Source of the DNA: an uncultured Steroidobacter sp.
GTDB lineage: Bacteria > Pseudomonadota > Gammaproteobacteria > Steroidobacterales > Steroidobacteraceae
Length of the DNA stretch: 64,000 nucleotides
Direction of reading: 5' to 3'
NCBI GenBank assembly: GCA_937864115.1
Contig: CALMII010000028.1
Location: forward strand, 124,001 to 188,000
The position numbers were made by a program, and so were the translations under genes. Positions 51,974 to 60,403 of the stretch are shown piece by piece (positions within the stretch are counted from its first letter, which is position 1; each line of letters opens with the position of its first letter). The notes beneath the pieces are model-generated. The model worked only from the letters and a program-made list of their open reading frames with translations. It had not been told where the DNA came from and did no database searches.

Positions 51974-53200
51974 TCAGGCCGGCACCACCCGCGCATCCAG
52001 CCGCTGTTCGCGAATCGGGAAGTTGATGACCGCCGCCAGCAGCGCCAGTGCGATGTCGGCATACCAGATCCATTCGTAGGTGCCGGTGCGCGCCAGCGCA
52101 ACGCCGCCGAGCCACGCGCCGAGGAAACCGCCGACCTGGTGCGACACCAGTGTGAGTCCGAACAATGTGGCGATGTAGCGCGTGCCGAACAGCTTGCCGA
52201 CGAGTCCGGCAGTCGGTGGCACGGTGGCGAGCCAGGTGAATCCGAGTGCGCCGGCGAACAGATAGACGTTCAGGGCGGTCTTCGGCATCACCATGTAGAT
52301 GGCGACGATCACCGCGCGGCTGCCGTAGATGGCCGCGAGCAGATACTTCATGCGATAGCGCTGGCCGAGCCAGCCGGCGATCAGGCTGCCGGCGATGTTG
52401 AACAGTCCGATGAGGGCCAGCGAATTCGCCGCCACCGACGCATTGAGCCCGCACAGCTGCAGATCGCTCGGCAGATGGGTCACGAGAAATGCCACGTGGA
52501 AGCCGCAGGTGAAGAAACCGGCGTGCAGATACAGGTAGCTCGGATTGCGCATCGCATCGCGCAACTGCTCGCTCAGGCTCACCTGCGGCAGGATGACGTG
52601 CGCGTGTGCTGGCGCAGCCTCTTTCTTCGACTCGCGCAGCAGCCAGGTGAGCGGGATGGTCAGCAGCGCCGCTGCCGCGGTGAAGAACATCGCCGAGACC
52701 CAGCCCGCCGCACCGATGAACAACTGCACCAGCGGCGCGAACACGAACTGTCCCAGCGAACCGCCCGCATTGATGAAGCCCGAAGCGAACGAGCGTTTCT
52801 CGACGGGCAGGCGTTGCGCGGCAATGCCGATCAGGATCGAGAAACTGCCCGCCGCCGCGCCGGCGGCGCCGAGAATGCCCATCGTGAACAGCAGTCCGCC
52901 GCTGCTCGACATGTAGGGCGTGAGGATCGAGCCCAGCGCCATCATGAGTGCACCGCCGATGATGACGCGGATGGCGCCGTACTTGTCCGCGATGGCGGCG
53001 AAGACGGGCTGCGCCAGGCCGAACATGAACTGGCCGATCGCGAGCGCGAAGCTGAAAGCGACGACGGTGACGCCGGCCGACTGCGTGATGGGCAACAGGA
53101 ACAGGCCCGATGTCTGGCGCACGCCCATCGTGATCATCAGGATCGCGGCCGCGGCGACCGTGAGAATGACGATCTGGCGTTGGCTGAGTTGCTGGGTCAT
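51974..53200 (-). CDS. Major facilitator superfamily transporter
   Basis: A 408-residue protein with twelve hydrophobic helices. The first half shows GQFMFGLAQPVFAAIADKYGAIRVIIGGAL (the D-x-x-G-x-R/K loop 2-3 motif), typical of MFS symporters of the OFA/oxalate-formate or sugar-phosphate kind. A Pro/Ala-rich region separates the halves. The substrate is unknown. It is divergent from doxX. Confidence 0.9.
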   Translation of the reverse strand: MTQQLSQRQIVILTVAAAAILMITMGVRQTSGLFLLPITQSAGVTVVAFSFALAIGQFMFGLAQPVFAAIADKYGAIRVIIGGALMMALGSILTPYMSSSGGLLFTMGILGAAGAAAGSFSILIGIAAQRLPVEKRSFASGFINAGGSLGQFVFAPLVQLFIGAAGWVSAMFFTAAAALLTIPLTWLLRESKKEAAPAHAHVILPQVSLSEQLRDAMRNPSYLYLHAGFFTCGFHVAFLVTHLPSDLQLCGLNASVAANSLALIGLFNIAGSLIAGWLGQRYRMKYLLAAIYGSRAVIVAIYMVMPKTALNVYLFAGALGFTWLATVPPTAGLVGKLFGTRYIATLFGLTLVSHQVGGFLGAWLGGVALARTGTYEWIWYADIALALLAAVINFPIREQRLDARVVPA

Positions 53201-53205
53201 GTCTT

Positions 53206-53312
53206 ACCCCTTCCCCCGCGTGCGGGGGAAGGTTGGGATGGGGGACGTGAAGGTGAAGGGAGCATCTGTTCCGCCCCCACCCTGCCCTCCCCCGCACGCG
53301 GGGGAGGGAAAG
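53206..53312. repeat. Intergenic inverted repeat, family C (full copy)
   Basis: CCCCTTCCCCCGCGTGCGGG GGAAGG at left and CCCTCCCCCGCACGCGGGGG AGGG at right, both containing a palindromic centre. It lies in the divergent gap between the MFS start (53200) and the doxX start (53397), immediately before the MFS ATG, so it may affect its ribosome site or promoter. Confidence 0.82.
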
Positions 53313-53396
53313 GCATTCATAGTCTGCACCTGTGCACTCCGTACGGCTTCCCCTACCATCGCATCCCGGCGTTTCAGGCAGGCCACTTCATCACTC

Positions 53397-53762
53397 ATGC
53401 GCTTCTCGTCCATTGCCCTCATCCGCATCGCCGTCGCTGCGATGTTCATCATCCATGGTGTCGCGCGCGTCATCGCCGATGGCGTCACGCCCTTCGGCGC
53501 ATTCCTGGGTTCGCGCGGCTTTCCCGTCGGCCTCGCCTGGGCCTGGGCGGTGACGATCATCGAGATCATCGGCGGCATCCTGCTGGCGATCGGCCGCTAC
53601 AGCGCCCCGATCGTCGCGTACTTCATCATGCAGACCGCGCTGGGCATCTGGCTGGTCCACTGGTCCGCCGGCTGGTTCGTGGTCGGCCTGGGCCGCAACG
53701 GCATGGAATACAGCGTCCTGCTGATCGTCTGCCTCACGGCGGTGCTGCTCGGCAAACGCTAG
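53397..53762 (+). CDS. DoxX family membrane protein
   Basis: A 121-residue protein with four helices. Family blocks: ALIRIAVAAMFIIHGVARVI, GFPVGLAWAWAVTIIEIIGGILLAIGRY and TALGIWLVHWSAGWFVVGLGRNGMEYSVLLI (the NGGEY-like end is NGMEY). Function of DoxX in bacteria is uncertain (quinone or redox linked). The start is ATG 53397. DoxX-like BufD proteins belong to some bufferin operons, but this gene is 28 kb from the bufferin-like pair. Confidence 0.85.
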   Translation: MRFSSIALIRIAVAAMFIIHGVARVIADGVTPFGAFLGSRGFPVGLAWAWAVTIIEIIGGILLAIGRYSAPIVAYFIMQTALGIWLVHWSAGWFVVGLGRNGMEYSVLLIVCLTAVLLGKR

Positions 53763-53842
53763 TCTTCGGCAGATACGATCTGTCGTCGGCGCCCGCCGCC
53801 GGACATGATCACCGCATCCTGGCCAGCCACCGGAGTTCGTCG

Positions 53843-54025
53843 ATGGGCAACGTGAATGGACTGTGGGGACTGATCGTCCTGGTCGCCGACGTCTGGGCGA
53901 TCGTCAATATCTTCCAGAGCCGCGCCAGCACCGGCGCCAAAGTCGGATGGACCGTGCTGGTCATCCTGCTGCCCGTCCTGGGGTTCATCATCTGGCTGAT
54001 CGCCGGGCCGAAGACGGCGAAGTAG
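53843..54025 (+). CDS. PLDc_N-type two-helix membrane protein
   Basis: A 60-residue protein: a first helix GLWGLIVLVADVWAIVNIF, a charged loop SRASTGAKVGW, a second helix VLVILLPVLGFIIWLIAGPK. This is the PLDc_N (phospholipase D-nuclease N-terminal) domain, here standing alone without any catalytic HKD motif. The ATG at 53843 is preceded by CGGAG. It converges on the WYL gene. Confidence 0.88.
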   Translation: MGNVNGLWGLIVLVADVWAIVNIFQSRASTGAKVGWTVLVILLPVLGFIIWLIAGPKTAK

Positions 54026-54029
54026 GAGC

Positions 54030-54213
54030 GGAGGTTCACACGGAGGTCACGGAGACCAGAAGAAGAGAATGTTTCCACGGGGGACACGGGGAACACGGGG
54101 CGGAAAAAGAAATCTCCCGGATCCGGAATCCTTCTTGACCCCGTGTTCCCCGTGTCCCCCGTGGAAACATTCTTTGTCTCTTCCGAACTCCGTGACCTCC
54201 GTGTGAACCCTCT
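54030..54213. repeat. Intergenic inverted repeat, family A (outer and inner modules, nested)
   Basis: Outer: GTTCACACGGAGGTCACGGAG and its mirror CTCCGTGACCTCCGTGTGAAC at the other end. Inner: CCACGGGGGACACGGGGAAC ACGGGG, and CCCCGTGTTCCCCGTGTCCC CCGTGGAAAC. It lies between the convergent PLDc_N and WYL genes and overlaps neither. This is the best-preserved family A copy. Confidence 0.9.
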
Positions 54214-54215
54214 TC

Positions 54216-55196
54216 TCACTCCGTCGCCGCCACCACCCGTGACGCGAGCGCATGCAACTTGCGCCGCAGTGCCCTGGGTTTGACGATTTCCGCTTCGTCG
54301 CCGAGCTGGAACAGCACGCGCAGGGCGACGTCTTCGCGATCGAAGTCGAGGACGACCGGCTTGCGGCCCGGTTTGTCGTCGAGCGCTTCGAGGCGCTGGC
54401 GGAACCAGCTGCCGTACGACGACAGCAGGTGCTTGCGGCCTTTCGCGGAGATCAGCAGTTCGACGGAATAGTTGTGCGGCGGGTTCTTCTCGAACCGCTC
54501 GCACCAGGCGTGCCAGAACTTGTGCAGGTCGAAGTCGGGATCGCGTACGAAAGTGCGGCCGGTCCGCTGCAGCGATTGCAGGCGCGACAGACGATACACG
54601 CGCATTTCCGGTTTCGCCTGTCCAGGCTTGCGGCGCAGGCCGATGAGGTACCAGGTGTCGACCTTGACCACGAGCGCATACGGCTGCACTTCGTAGTTGG
54701 CGAGCGATTCATCGCCGCGCTGGTAGACGACTTCGATGCTCTCGTCGTTCCACACGCAGGCGCGCAGTTCATCCAGAAACGGCGAGGCGACCGACGCGCG
54801 AAACCAGGCCTTGGTATCGAACAGCATCCGCCCGCGCGCGTGCTGCGCGCGCAGCTGATGCATCGACGGCACGGCCGCGGCGAGCTTGTCGAGCGCGGTG
54901 CGGCTCGGCGTGGCAAGTTCGCTGCTGCCGATCGATGCCGGGCTCGCGATCAGCGCCAGCGCTTCGGCCTCGCCCGAAGACAAACCCGTTAGATCCGAGG
55001 TATAGCCTTCGATGAGCCGGATGCCGCCGCCGCGCCCCGGCTCGGTGTAAACCGGCACGCCCATCGTCGACAGCGCATCGATGTCGCGAAAGATCGTGCG
55101 CATCGACACATCGAGACGATTGGCGAGTTCATTCGCAGTCTGGCGGCCACCGCGCTGCAGCGCCATCAGCAGGGAAATGAGTCGTTCGGCACGCAT
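54216..55196 (-). CDS. WYL-domain transcriptional regulator
   Basis: A 326-residue protein with an N-terminal DeoR-like HTH (RLISLLMALQRGGRQTANELANRLDVSMRTIFRDIDALSTMGVPVY) and a WYL domain around residue 150-230 (VDTWYLIGLRRKPG, where W-Y-L is literal, then EMRVYRLSRLQSLQ). The last part is a WCX domain (YSVELLISAKGRKHLL, VALRVLFQLGDEAEIVKP). WYL proteins sense nucleic acid or nucleotide ligands. Its own or neighbouring promoters are the likely targets. Confidence 0.93.
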   Translation of the reverse strand: MRAERLISLLMALQRGGRQTANELANRLDVSMRTIFRDIDALSTMGVPVYTEPGRGGGIRLIEGYTSDLTGLSSGEAEALALIASPASIGSSELATPSRTALDKLAAAVPSMHQLRAQHARGRMLFDTKAWFRASVASPFLDELRACVWNDESIEVVYQRGDESLANYEVQPYALVVKVDTWYLIGLRRKPGQAKPEMRVYRLSRLQSLQRTGRTFVRDPDFDLHKFWHAWCERFEKNPPHNYSVELLISAKGRKHLLSSYGSWFRQRLEALDDKPGRKPVVLDFDREDVALRVLFQLGDEAEIVKPRALRRKLHALASRVVAATE

Positions 55197-55296
55197 GGCC
55201 GTATTGAACTCCCCAAAGGTGACAGGAACTGGCAGGGATGGTCAGGATAACCCTGCCCGCGTGCTCTGCGGATACTGGCACCGGAGTTCAGTCGAA

Positions 55297-55414
55297 AGAG
55301 AATGGCCGCAAAAAGGCGCAAGGAGACGCAAAGGTCAGAGAAGTCCTGCCCGGAAAAATTCTCATGTGGTTTCTTTGCGTTCTCTGCGCCTTTTTGCGGC
55401 CATTCTCCGGCCTC
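55297..55414. repeat. Intergenic inverted repeat, family D (full copy)
   Basis: GAGAATGGCCGCAAAAAGGC GCAAGGAGACGCAAAGG at left; CTTTGCGTTCTCTGCGCC then TTTTTGCGGCCATTCTC at right. It lies after the ppa gene, in the minus-strand sense, and before the WYL start. Confidence 0.87.
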
Positions 55415-55415
55415 T

Positions 55416-56045
55416 TCACCGCCGCCCGAGGAACGCCGCGTTGTAATCCGCCAGACTGCGCCGGATCACTTCGTGGGCTTCGCTGCGGCTGTAGACGTGG
55501 GTGATCTCCACCGGATCGGGTGCGCCGGGCGCGAGTTTGTAGGTGAGGAAGTAGTGTCGCAGCCGTTCGATCACGGCGGCGGGACACTGGCGGATATCGG
55601 TGAGATGACCGTAGACGGCGTCGTCGCGCATCACGGCGACGATCTTGTCGTCGGCCTGGTTGGTATCGATCATGCGCAGCCCGCCGATGGGAATCGCCTG
55701 CACCAGCACGTCGCCGCGCGGCAGGGATTTTTCCGTGAGCACGCAGAGGTCGAGCGGATCGCCGTCGCCGACGATGCCGGGCCGGCCGGTTTTTTCCGTG
55801 CAGTACGCGCCGACGCGTTCGGCGCACAGCGTCCGCGGCACGAAGCCGTACAGCGCGGGACACACATTCGAGAATCGCTGCGGACGATCGACCTTGAGCA
55901 GTCCGCTCGCCTTGTCGACTTCGTATTTGACCGTGTCGGCCGGTACGATCTCGATGAATGCAGTGACGACGGATGGCGCATCGGCGCCGGGCTCGACACC
56001 GTGCCAGGGATGCGCGCGAAAGGCGGACGGAAATTGTGTCGGCAT
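55416..56045 (-). CDS. ppa: Inorganic pyrophosphatase, family I
   Basis: A 209-residue protein starting at ATG 56045. The family I active site is GDGDPLDLCVLTE (D-x-D-x-x-D with three metal-binding Asp), preceded by YGFVPRTLC and later by DDKIVAVMRDDA (second acidic set), YFLTYKL (Tyr and Lys). It hydrolyses pyrophosphate. The length exceeds E. coli Ppa (176) by an N-terminal 30 residues; this longer form is known in several proteobacteria. A family D repeat follows the stop. Confidence 0.92.
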   Translation of the reverse strand: MPTQFPSAFRAHPWHGVEPGADAPSVVTAFIEIVPADTVKYEVDKASGLLKVDRPQRFSNVCPALYGFVPRTLCAERVGAYCTEKTGRPGIVGDGDPLDLCVLTEKSLPRGDVLVQAIPIGGLRMIDTNQADDKIVAVMRDDAVYGHLTDIRQCPAAVIERLRHYFLTYKLAPGAPDPVEITHVYSRSEAHEVIRRSLADYNAAFLGRR

Positions 56046-56140
56046 GCAGAAATGAAATGGCGGACGGCGACGGGCCGTGCGAATCTTCCCCCGGCCATCA
56101 CGCTCGCACAAGCGCCGTATCGGAAGCGACGGATCTCTTC

Positions 56141-56644
56141 GTGAACACCCTCAGGTCATTCATTCGCGATGTTCCGGACTTTCCGCAGCCGGGCATCGTG
56201 TTCCGCGACATCACGCCGCTGCTGCGCGATCACTTCGGTGCAACCGTCGATGCGCTCGGCGAAGTGTTGCCGGCCGCACGCTGGCGCGAGATCGATGCGG
56301 TGGCGGGAATCGAATCGCGCGGCTTCATCCTTGCGGCCGCGCTCGCCGCACGACACGGCAAGGGATTCGTGCCGATCCGCAAGAAGGGCAAGCTGCCGCC
56401 GCCGGTGGTCGAACGCACCTATTCGCTCGAATACGGCAGCGGTGTCCTCGAGATGCAGCGCGGCAGCGGCACGCTGTTGCTCATCGACGATGTGCTGGCC
56501 ACTGGCGGCACGCTGCGCGCGGCAGCCGATCTCTGCCTCGACGCCGGCCACGTCGTCGCGGAGCTGGCCGTACTGATCGACCTGAACCTGGTGCCGGACC
56601 TGCGCTGGCGCGAACTGCCGGTACATGCGGTGATCCGGTACTGA
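56141..56644 (+). CDS. apt: Adenine phosphoribosyltransferase
   Basis: A 167-residue protein (GTG start). The PRPP-binding loop reads LLLIDDVLATGGTLRAA (D-D-V-x-A-T-G-G-T), the hood block is VPDFPQPGIVFRDITPLL and GIESRGFILAAALA is the adenine pocket. It salvages adenine to AMP. Apt is usually about 180 residues; a longer start at ATG 56057 would add 28 residues of unusual sequence and leave only 11 bp to the divergent ppa, so GTG 56141 is preferred though not certain. Confidence 0.9.
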   Translation: MNTLRSFIRDVPDFPQPGIVFRDITPLLRDHFGATVDALGEVLPAARWREIDAVAGIESRGFILAAALAARHGKGFVPIRKKGKLPPPVVERTYSLEYGSGVLEMQRGSGTLLLIDDVLATGGTLRAAADLCLDAGHVVAELAVLIDLNLVPDLRWRELPVHAVIRY

Positions 56645-56781
56645 ATTCGCAGCGCTTTTGCGCTGCGGCAGCACCATCGACAATTCTTTGCTGCCTCGCA
56701 GACCGATCCTGCGGAGCAACCGCGTGCATGGGCCTGTCTCAGGGCTATCCTTCCGTCTCGATTCGATCGCACAGGTGTCCG

Positions 56782-57384
56782 ATGAGCTTCCGACTTCCGC
56801 TGCTTGCCCTGCTGACACTGGCCGCCGTGCCTGCCCTGGCGGTGACACCGGGCCAGAAGGTCGAGAACTTCCAGCTGGCCGATCAGACCGGCAAGGCGCA
56901 CACGCTCTACGACTCGGCCGGCGAAAAGGCGATCGTGCTGATGGTGCAGGGCAACGGCTGCCCGATCGTGCGCCAGGCGATTCCGGCCCTGCGCGAGATC
57001 CGCGATCAGTACCAGTCGCGCGGCGTGGAATTCCTGCTGCTCAATTCGAATCTGCAGGACACCGCCGAAAGCATCGCGCAGGAAGAAAAGGAATTCGCCT
57101 TCGGCCTGCCGATCCTGGTCGACAATTCGCAGCAGGTGGGCGAACAGCTCGGCGTGCAGCGCACGTCCGAAGTCTTCGTCATCGATCCGAAAACCTGGAC
57201 CCTCGCCTATCGTGGACCGATCGACGATCGCCTCCACTACGAACGCCAGCGTCCCGCCGATCACGCGTACCTGAAAGACGCGCTCGACGCCATCATCGCG
57301 GGGCAGTCCGTGAAAGTGACGCAGGCGCCGGGCGTCGGCTGCATCGTCAACTTTCCCGATCGCGGTAAAAAATCCAGGAGCTGA
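56782..57384 (+). CDS. Secreted thioredoxin-fold redoxin (AhpC/TSA-like), one active-site Cys
   Basis: A 200-residue protein with signal peptide RLPLLALLTLAAVPALA. The redoxin fold runs VENFQLADQTGKAHTLYD, GEKAIVLMVQGNGCPIVRQ, then LVDNSQQVGEQLGVQRTSEVFVID. Only one active-site Cys is seen (GNGCPIV); the CxxC of TlpA/ResA-type proteins is lacking, and a second Cys sits far away (VGCIVNFP). It could be a one-Cys peroxidase or a resolving partner in the periplasm. The stop is immediately followed by a family A repeat. Confidence 0.87.
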   Translation: MSFRLPLLALLTLAAVPALAVTPGQKVENFQLADQTGKAHTLYDSAGEKAIVLMVQGNGCPIVRQAIPALREIRDQYQSRGVEFLLLNSNLQDTAESIAQEEKEFAFGLPILVDNSQQVGEQLGVQRTSEVFVIDPKTWTLAYRGPIDDRLHYERQRPADHAYLKDALDAIIAGQSVKVTQAPGVGCIVNFPDRGKKSRS

Positions 57385-57556
57385 AGAATTTCACACGGAG
57401 ACCGGAAGAAGAAATTTCCACGGGGAACACGGGGGGCACGGGGAAAAGAAAGATTTCACACAGAGATCGCCGAGAAGAAGCTTTTCTCTTCCCCGTGGAC
57501 CCCGTGTTCCCCATTCTTTCCCCGTGGAAATTCTTCTTGATCCCTGCTCCGTGAAC
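57385..57556. repeat. Intergenic inverted repeat, family A (degenerate, two left arms)
   Basis: Left: TTTCACACGGAGACCGGAAG, then inner CCACGGGGAACACGGGGGGC ACGGGG, then a second outer-type arm TTTCACACAGAGATCGCC. Right: CCCCGTGGACCCCGTGTTCC and CCCCGTGGAAATTC, then GCTCCGTGAACCC. The extra arm suggests one element entered another. It sits between convergent genes. Confidence 0.83.
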
Positions 57557-57564
57557 CCTCCTCT

Positions 57565-58278
57565 TCAGCGCTGCGCACGCAGCCTGCCCAGTTCCATCTC
57601 GCCGAGCGGCTGGGTGCTCTTGATGCGCAGGCTCTCGTTCCATTCCAGCGCGAAGTCGCGGCTGAGGCGCGAGTTGATGAAGGCGACGGCGCTCATCGCG
57701 ATCAGCGCGCCGAGGCTGGCGAGCGCCATGTCCTTGTGGGCGTCCCACACGTCGCCCTGGGTTCCCAGGTAGGCCACGCCGAGGTCGCCGCCGAAGACTT
57801 CGGCCGCGCCCCATTCGATCAGTTCGTAGAGCATGGACGTCGACATCGTCAGATCGAGCGGCAGGAAATAACCCCAGAAGCCGCGCACGCCCGCCACGCG
57901 CAGGAAGACTTCGCGCACCGGATACACCAGCAGCAGTCCGTAACAGAAGTGCACGACGCGATCGAAGTTGTTGCGCTTCCAGCCGACCAGTTCGTTGAAA
58001 CTGGAACCGGTCAGCGCGCGCCACCAGTCGTCGTACGGCACTTCGGCGTAGGTGTAGTGCGCGCCGAGGGTGTGCAGACACAGGAAAATGAAGATGAGCG
58101 TGTACGAGGTGCGCGAGAGCGTGAAGCGGCGGTACGTCGCCGCGAGCAGGCCGACGGCCAGCACCAGCAGAACGTTTTCGATCAGCCAGTCCTTGCGATC
58201 GAACGGATCGAAGGCCAGCGGCAGCCACAACAGCAATAGCAGGACGGCAAGCGTCAGCACATAGCGGCGATGGGTCAT
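57565..58278 (-). CDS. DUF2238/YjdF-like membrane protein
   Basis: A 237-residue protein with six or seven helices. Family blocks include YDDWWRALTGSSFNELVGWKRNNFDRVVHFCYGLLLVYPVRE and YELIEWGAAEVFGGDLGVAYLGTQGDVWDAHKDMALASLGALIAM, with conserved D, H and E residues that could bind a metal. The E. coli relative is YjdF; function unknown. Start at ATG 58278. Confidence 0.9.
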   Translation of the reverse strand: MTHRRYVLTLAVLLLLLWLPLAFDPFDRKDWLIENVLLVLAVGLLAATYRRFTLSRTSYTLIFIFLCLHTLGAHYTYAEVPYDDWWRALTGSSFNELVGWKRNNFDRVVHFCYGLLLVYPVREVFLRVAGVRGFWGYFLPLDLTMSTSMLYELIEWGAAEVFGGDLGVAYLGTQGDVWDAHKDMALASLGALIAMSAVAFINSRLSRDFALEWNESLRIKSTQPLGEMELGRLRAQR

Positions 58279-58644
58279 GCACGGCACTCTCGTTGTTGTC
58301 GTGGCGGCATAGTAGCGCGTCGGCGAAATGACCTCAGGGATCGACGCAGTCCTCGCGCGGGAACCTCCGCAGATCGCCGCGCGTCTCTTGCCCGGAAGGA
58401 CCCAAAAGCTGCCCCGCTTGAGCGACCCGGGAAACCTGGAAACTCTTCGATGCTGGTCAGTCCGGGACCTTCCGCCCGAAGCCCCGCCGCGATGACGGGG
58501 CTTCCCTGTTTCCGGCGCCTGAAAAACCGCATTGTTGCCTGTCGCCAATCGGCGAAGGCTGGCTATGTGCGACATGGTGTGCAGACTTTGCACCCCCGCT
58601 TGCGGCGGGCGTCGCCACATCGCATCACCGTCGGATCGTCCAGA
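58279..58644. other. 366-bp gene-free stretch with structured RNA-like dyads
   Basis: No ORF. Promoters of both divergent genes must lie here. A stem CGGAAGG-A-CCC (58393-58403) pairs with GGG-A-CCTTCCG (58464-58474), enclosing about 60 bases. A perfect 9-bp hairpin GAAGCCCCG / CGGGGCTTC follows at 58478-58504. The order of a large stem then a GC-rich hairpin before the SH3 gene suggests a cis-acting leader, but no known riboswitch motif matches by eye. Confidence 0.45.
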
Positions 58645-59298
58645 ATGCAAAAAACGCTGTTCCTCGCCCTGCTGCTCGCCTGCAGCAGCTGCTTCGCTGC
58701 CACGATGTACATTTCCGATGAACTCACCGTGCCGCTGCGTCGCGGCCCCACCAACGGTCATCGCATCATCAATGCGGCGCTGCCGAGCGGCATGGCGCTG
58801 GAAATACTCGGCGAAGACAAGGCCAACGGCTTCACGCAGGTACGCACGCCGAACGGCACGGACGGCTGGGTGCCGACGCAATATCTGTCGAGTCAGCCCG
58901 CCGCGCGCGATTTGCTGACGGCCGCCAGCAAACGCGTCGAAGCGCTCGAAACCCAGCTCAAGTCGCTGCGCGACAGCGCCAAGGAAACCCGCACCGCGCA
59001 GTCGCAGGCAGAAGATCGCAACAGCGAACTCGATAAACAGACGAAGCAGCTGCAATCGGAACTCGCCGAACTGCGCCGCGTCTCGGCCACGTCGATCGCG
59101 CAATATGAAGAGAACAAGGTGCTCAAGGCCGACAACCAGCAGCTGACTGCGCAGGTGATGGAACTCACCGGCAGGGTGAGCCAGCTGCAGCGCGGCACCC
59201 AGTTCAAGTTCCTGATGGGCGGCGGCGCGCTGGTGCTGTTCGGACTGGCCCTGGGCGCGTGGATCAAGTCGCGGCCCAAGCGCAGTTCGTGGGCGTAG
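58645..59298 (+). CDS. TIGR04211-type SH3 and coiled-coil membrane protein
   Basis: A 217-residue protein with a signal peptide (TLFLALLLACSSCFAATM), an SH3-like domain at about 20-95 (MYISDELTVPLRRGPTNGHRIINALPSGM and so on, DGWVPTQYLSSQP), a coiled coil at about 95-185, a C-terminal helix (FLMGGGALVLFGLALGAWI) and a basic end (KSRPKRSSWA). E. coli YgiM is the same plan. Function unknown, envelope-associated. Convergent with the GlxA gene. Confidence 0.92.
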   Translation: MQKTLFLALLLACSSCFAATMYISDELTVPLRRGPTNGHRIINAALPSGMALEILGEDKANGFTQVRTPNGTDGWVPTQYLSSQPAARDLLTAASKRVEALETQLKSLRDSAKETRTAQSQAEDRNSELDKQTKQLQSELAELRRVSATSIAQYEENKVLKADNQQLTAQVMELTGRVSQLQRGTQFKFLMGGGALVLFGLALGAWIKSRPKRSSWA

Positions 59299-59450
59299 GA
59301 GTCACGGAGGTCGGAAGAGCGGCTCTCTTCCTGTGGGGCCGGCTTCAGCCGGCCTTGCACTTGAAGAGGCCGGCTGAAGCCGGCCCCACAGAAGAAGCTC
59401 TTCCCATCTTTACTCCGTGGTCTCCGTGATCTCCGTGTGAAATCTTCTCC
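59299..59450. repeat. Composite repeat: family B element inside family A arms
   Basis: Family A outer arms: GTCACGGAGGTCGGAAGAGC on the left; CTCCGTGGTCTCCGTGATCT CCGTGTGAAA on the right. Between them, instead of the inner CACGGGG arms, sits a family B unit with both arms of the GGCCGGCTTCAGCCGGCC type. It lies between two convergent genes. It shows that B can target A or that the two are exchanged as modules. Confidence 0.87.
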
Positions 59451-60403
59451 TATACCGTCGCCCGCTGCTCGCTCGGCGCCCGCGACTCCCAGCGTCGCCA
59501 GACGCGACGCAGGTGATGCGCGGAGCTGAAGCCGGCGCGTTCGGCCACGCGTTCGATGTCGAGGCTGCTGTTGGTCAGCAGGTCCCGCGCCAGGGCGACG
59601 CGCATCCGTTGCACGTAGTCGAGCGGCGAACAGGCGGCGTGTTCGGCAAAGAGACGCGCGAGATTGCGCTCGCTCATGCAAGCGACCGACGCCAGCCGCT
59701 GCGACGACCAGTCCGCCGTCGGCTGCTTCGTCACGGCGTCCTGCACGCGATGCACGGCCGGATGAATGTGATTGCGATGCATGAGCCAGGGCGACAGCTG
59801 CGGATCGGTTCCTGACCGCCGCATGTAGACGACGAGCTTGCGCGCCACGCTCGCGGCAACCTGATGGCCCAGGTGCTGGCCGATCATGTGCAACGCGAGG
59901 TCCGTTCCCGCCGTCACGCCGGCACTCGTGAACAGGCGTCCGTCCTCGACGAACAGACGATTGGCATGTACGACGGCCGTGGGCTCGATCGCCGCGAGTT
60001 CCTCGATGTGTTCGTGATGTGTCGTGCATTCGCGTCCGCGCAGTACGCCGGCCTTCGCAGCGATCACGCTGCCCGCGCAGACGCACATGATCGTGACAGC
60101 CGGGTTCGCCGCCACCGGCTTCAGCCATTCGATCAGCTGCTGGATCTCCGGACGATCGAAGCGCACCGCGCTGCCCGTGACGCCGGTGATCACGACGATC
60201 GACTCGTCGGCGACGCGCTTCGGCAGCGGCGGCAGCTTGTGCAACTCAAGGCCCACACCGGTGCGCAGACCTGGCGTCGGTGCGACGAAGCGCAGATCGT
60301 ACGTGCCGGGAACTTCCTGGTTGGCGATGCGGAAGGCCTCGGCCGCACCCGCCACGTCGAGCAGCACCAGATCCGGCAGCATCGCGAACAGCACGGGTCT
60401 CAT
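59450..60403 (-). CDS. GlxA family regulator (DJ-1/PfpI-like domain plus AraC HTH)
   Basis: A 317-residue protein starting at ATG 60403. The N-terminal DJ-1/PfpI-like domain has the nucleophile-elbow Cys in MCVCAGSVIAAKAGVL and a His in ECTTHHEHIEEL. The C-terminal AraC HTH shows LARLFAEHAACSPLDYVQRMRVALARDLLTNSSLDIERVAERAGFSSAHHLRRVW. GlxA-like members bind small molecules. Its start overlaps the isochorismatase stop by 4 nt, so the two form a unit. Confidence 0.93.
   Translation of the reverse strand: MRPVLFAMLPDLVLLDVAGAAEAFRIANQEVPGTYDLRFVAPTPGLRTGVGLELHKLPPLPKRVADESIVVITGVTGSAVRFDRPEIQQLIEWLKPVAANPAVTIMCVCAGSVIAAKAGVLRGRECTTHHEHIEELAAIEPTAVVHANRLFVEDGRLFTSAGVTAGTDLALHMIGQHLGHQVAASVARKLVVYMRRSGTDPQLSPWLMHRNHIHPAVHRVQDAVTKQPTADWSSQRLASVACMSERNLARLFAEHAACSPLDYVQRMRVALARDLLTNSSLDIERVAERAGFSSAHHLRRVWRRWESRAPSEQRATV

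Noticed and set aside
53843..54025. Phospholipase D
   Set aside because: Only the N-terminal two-helix domain is present; the HKD catalytic motifs are absent.
56057..56140. Longer Apt start at ATG 56057
   Set aside because: It would leave 11 bases to the divergent ppa start and add residues not matching other Apt N-termini; still possible.
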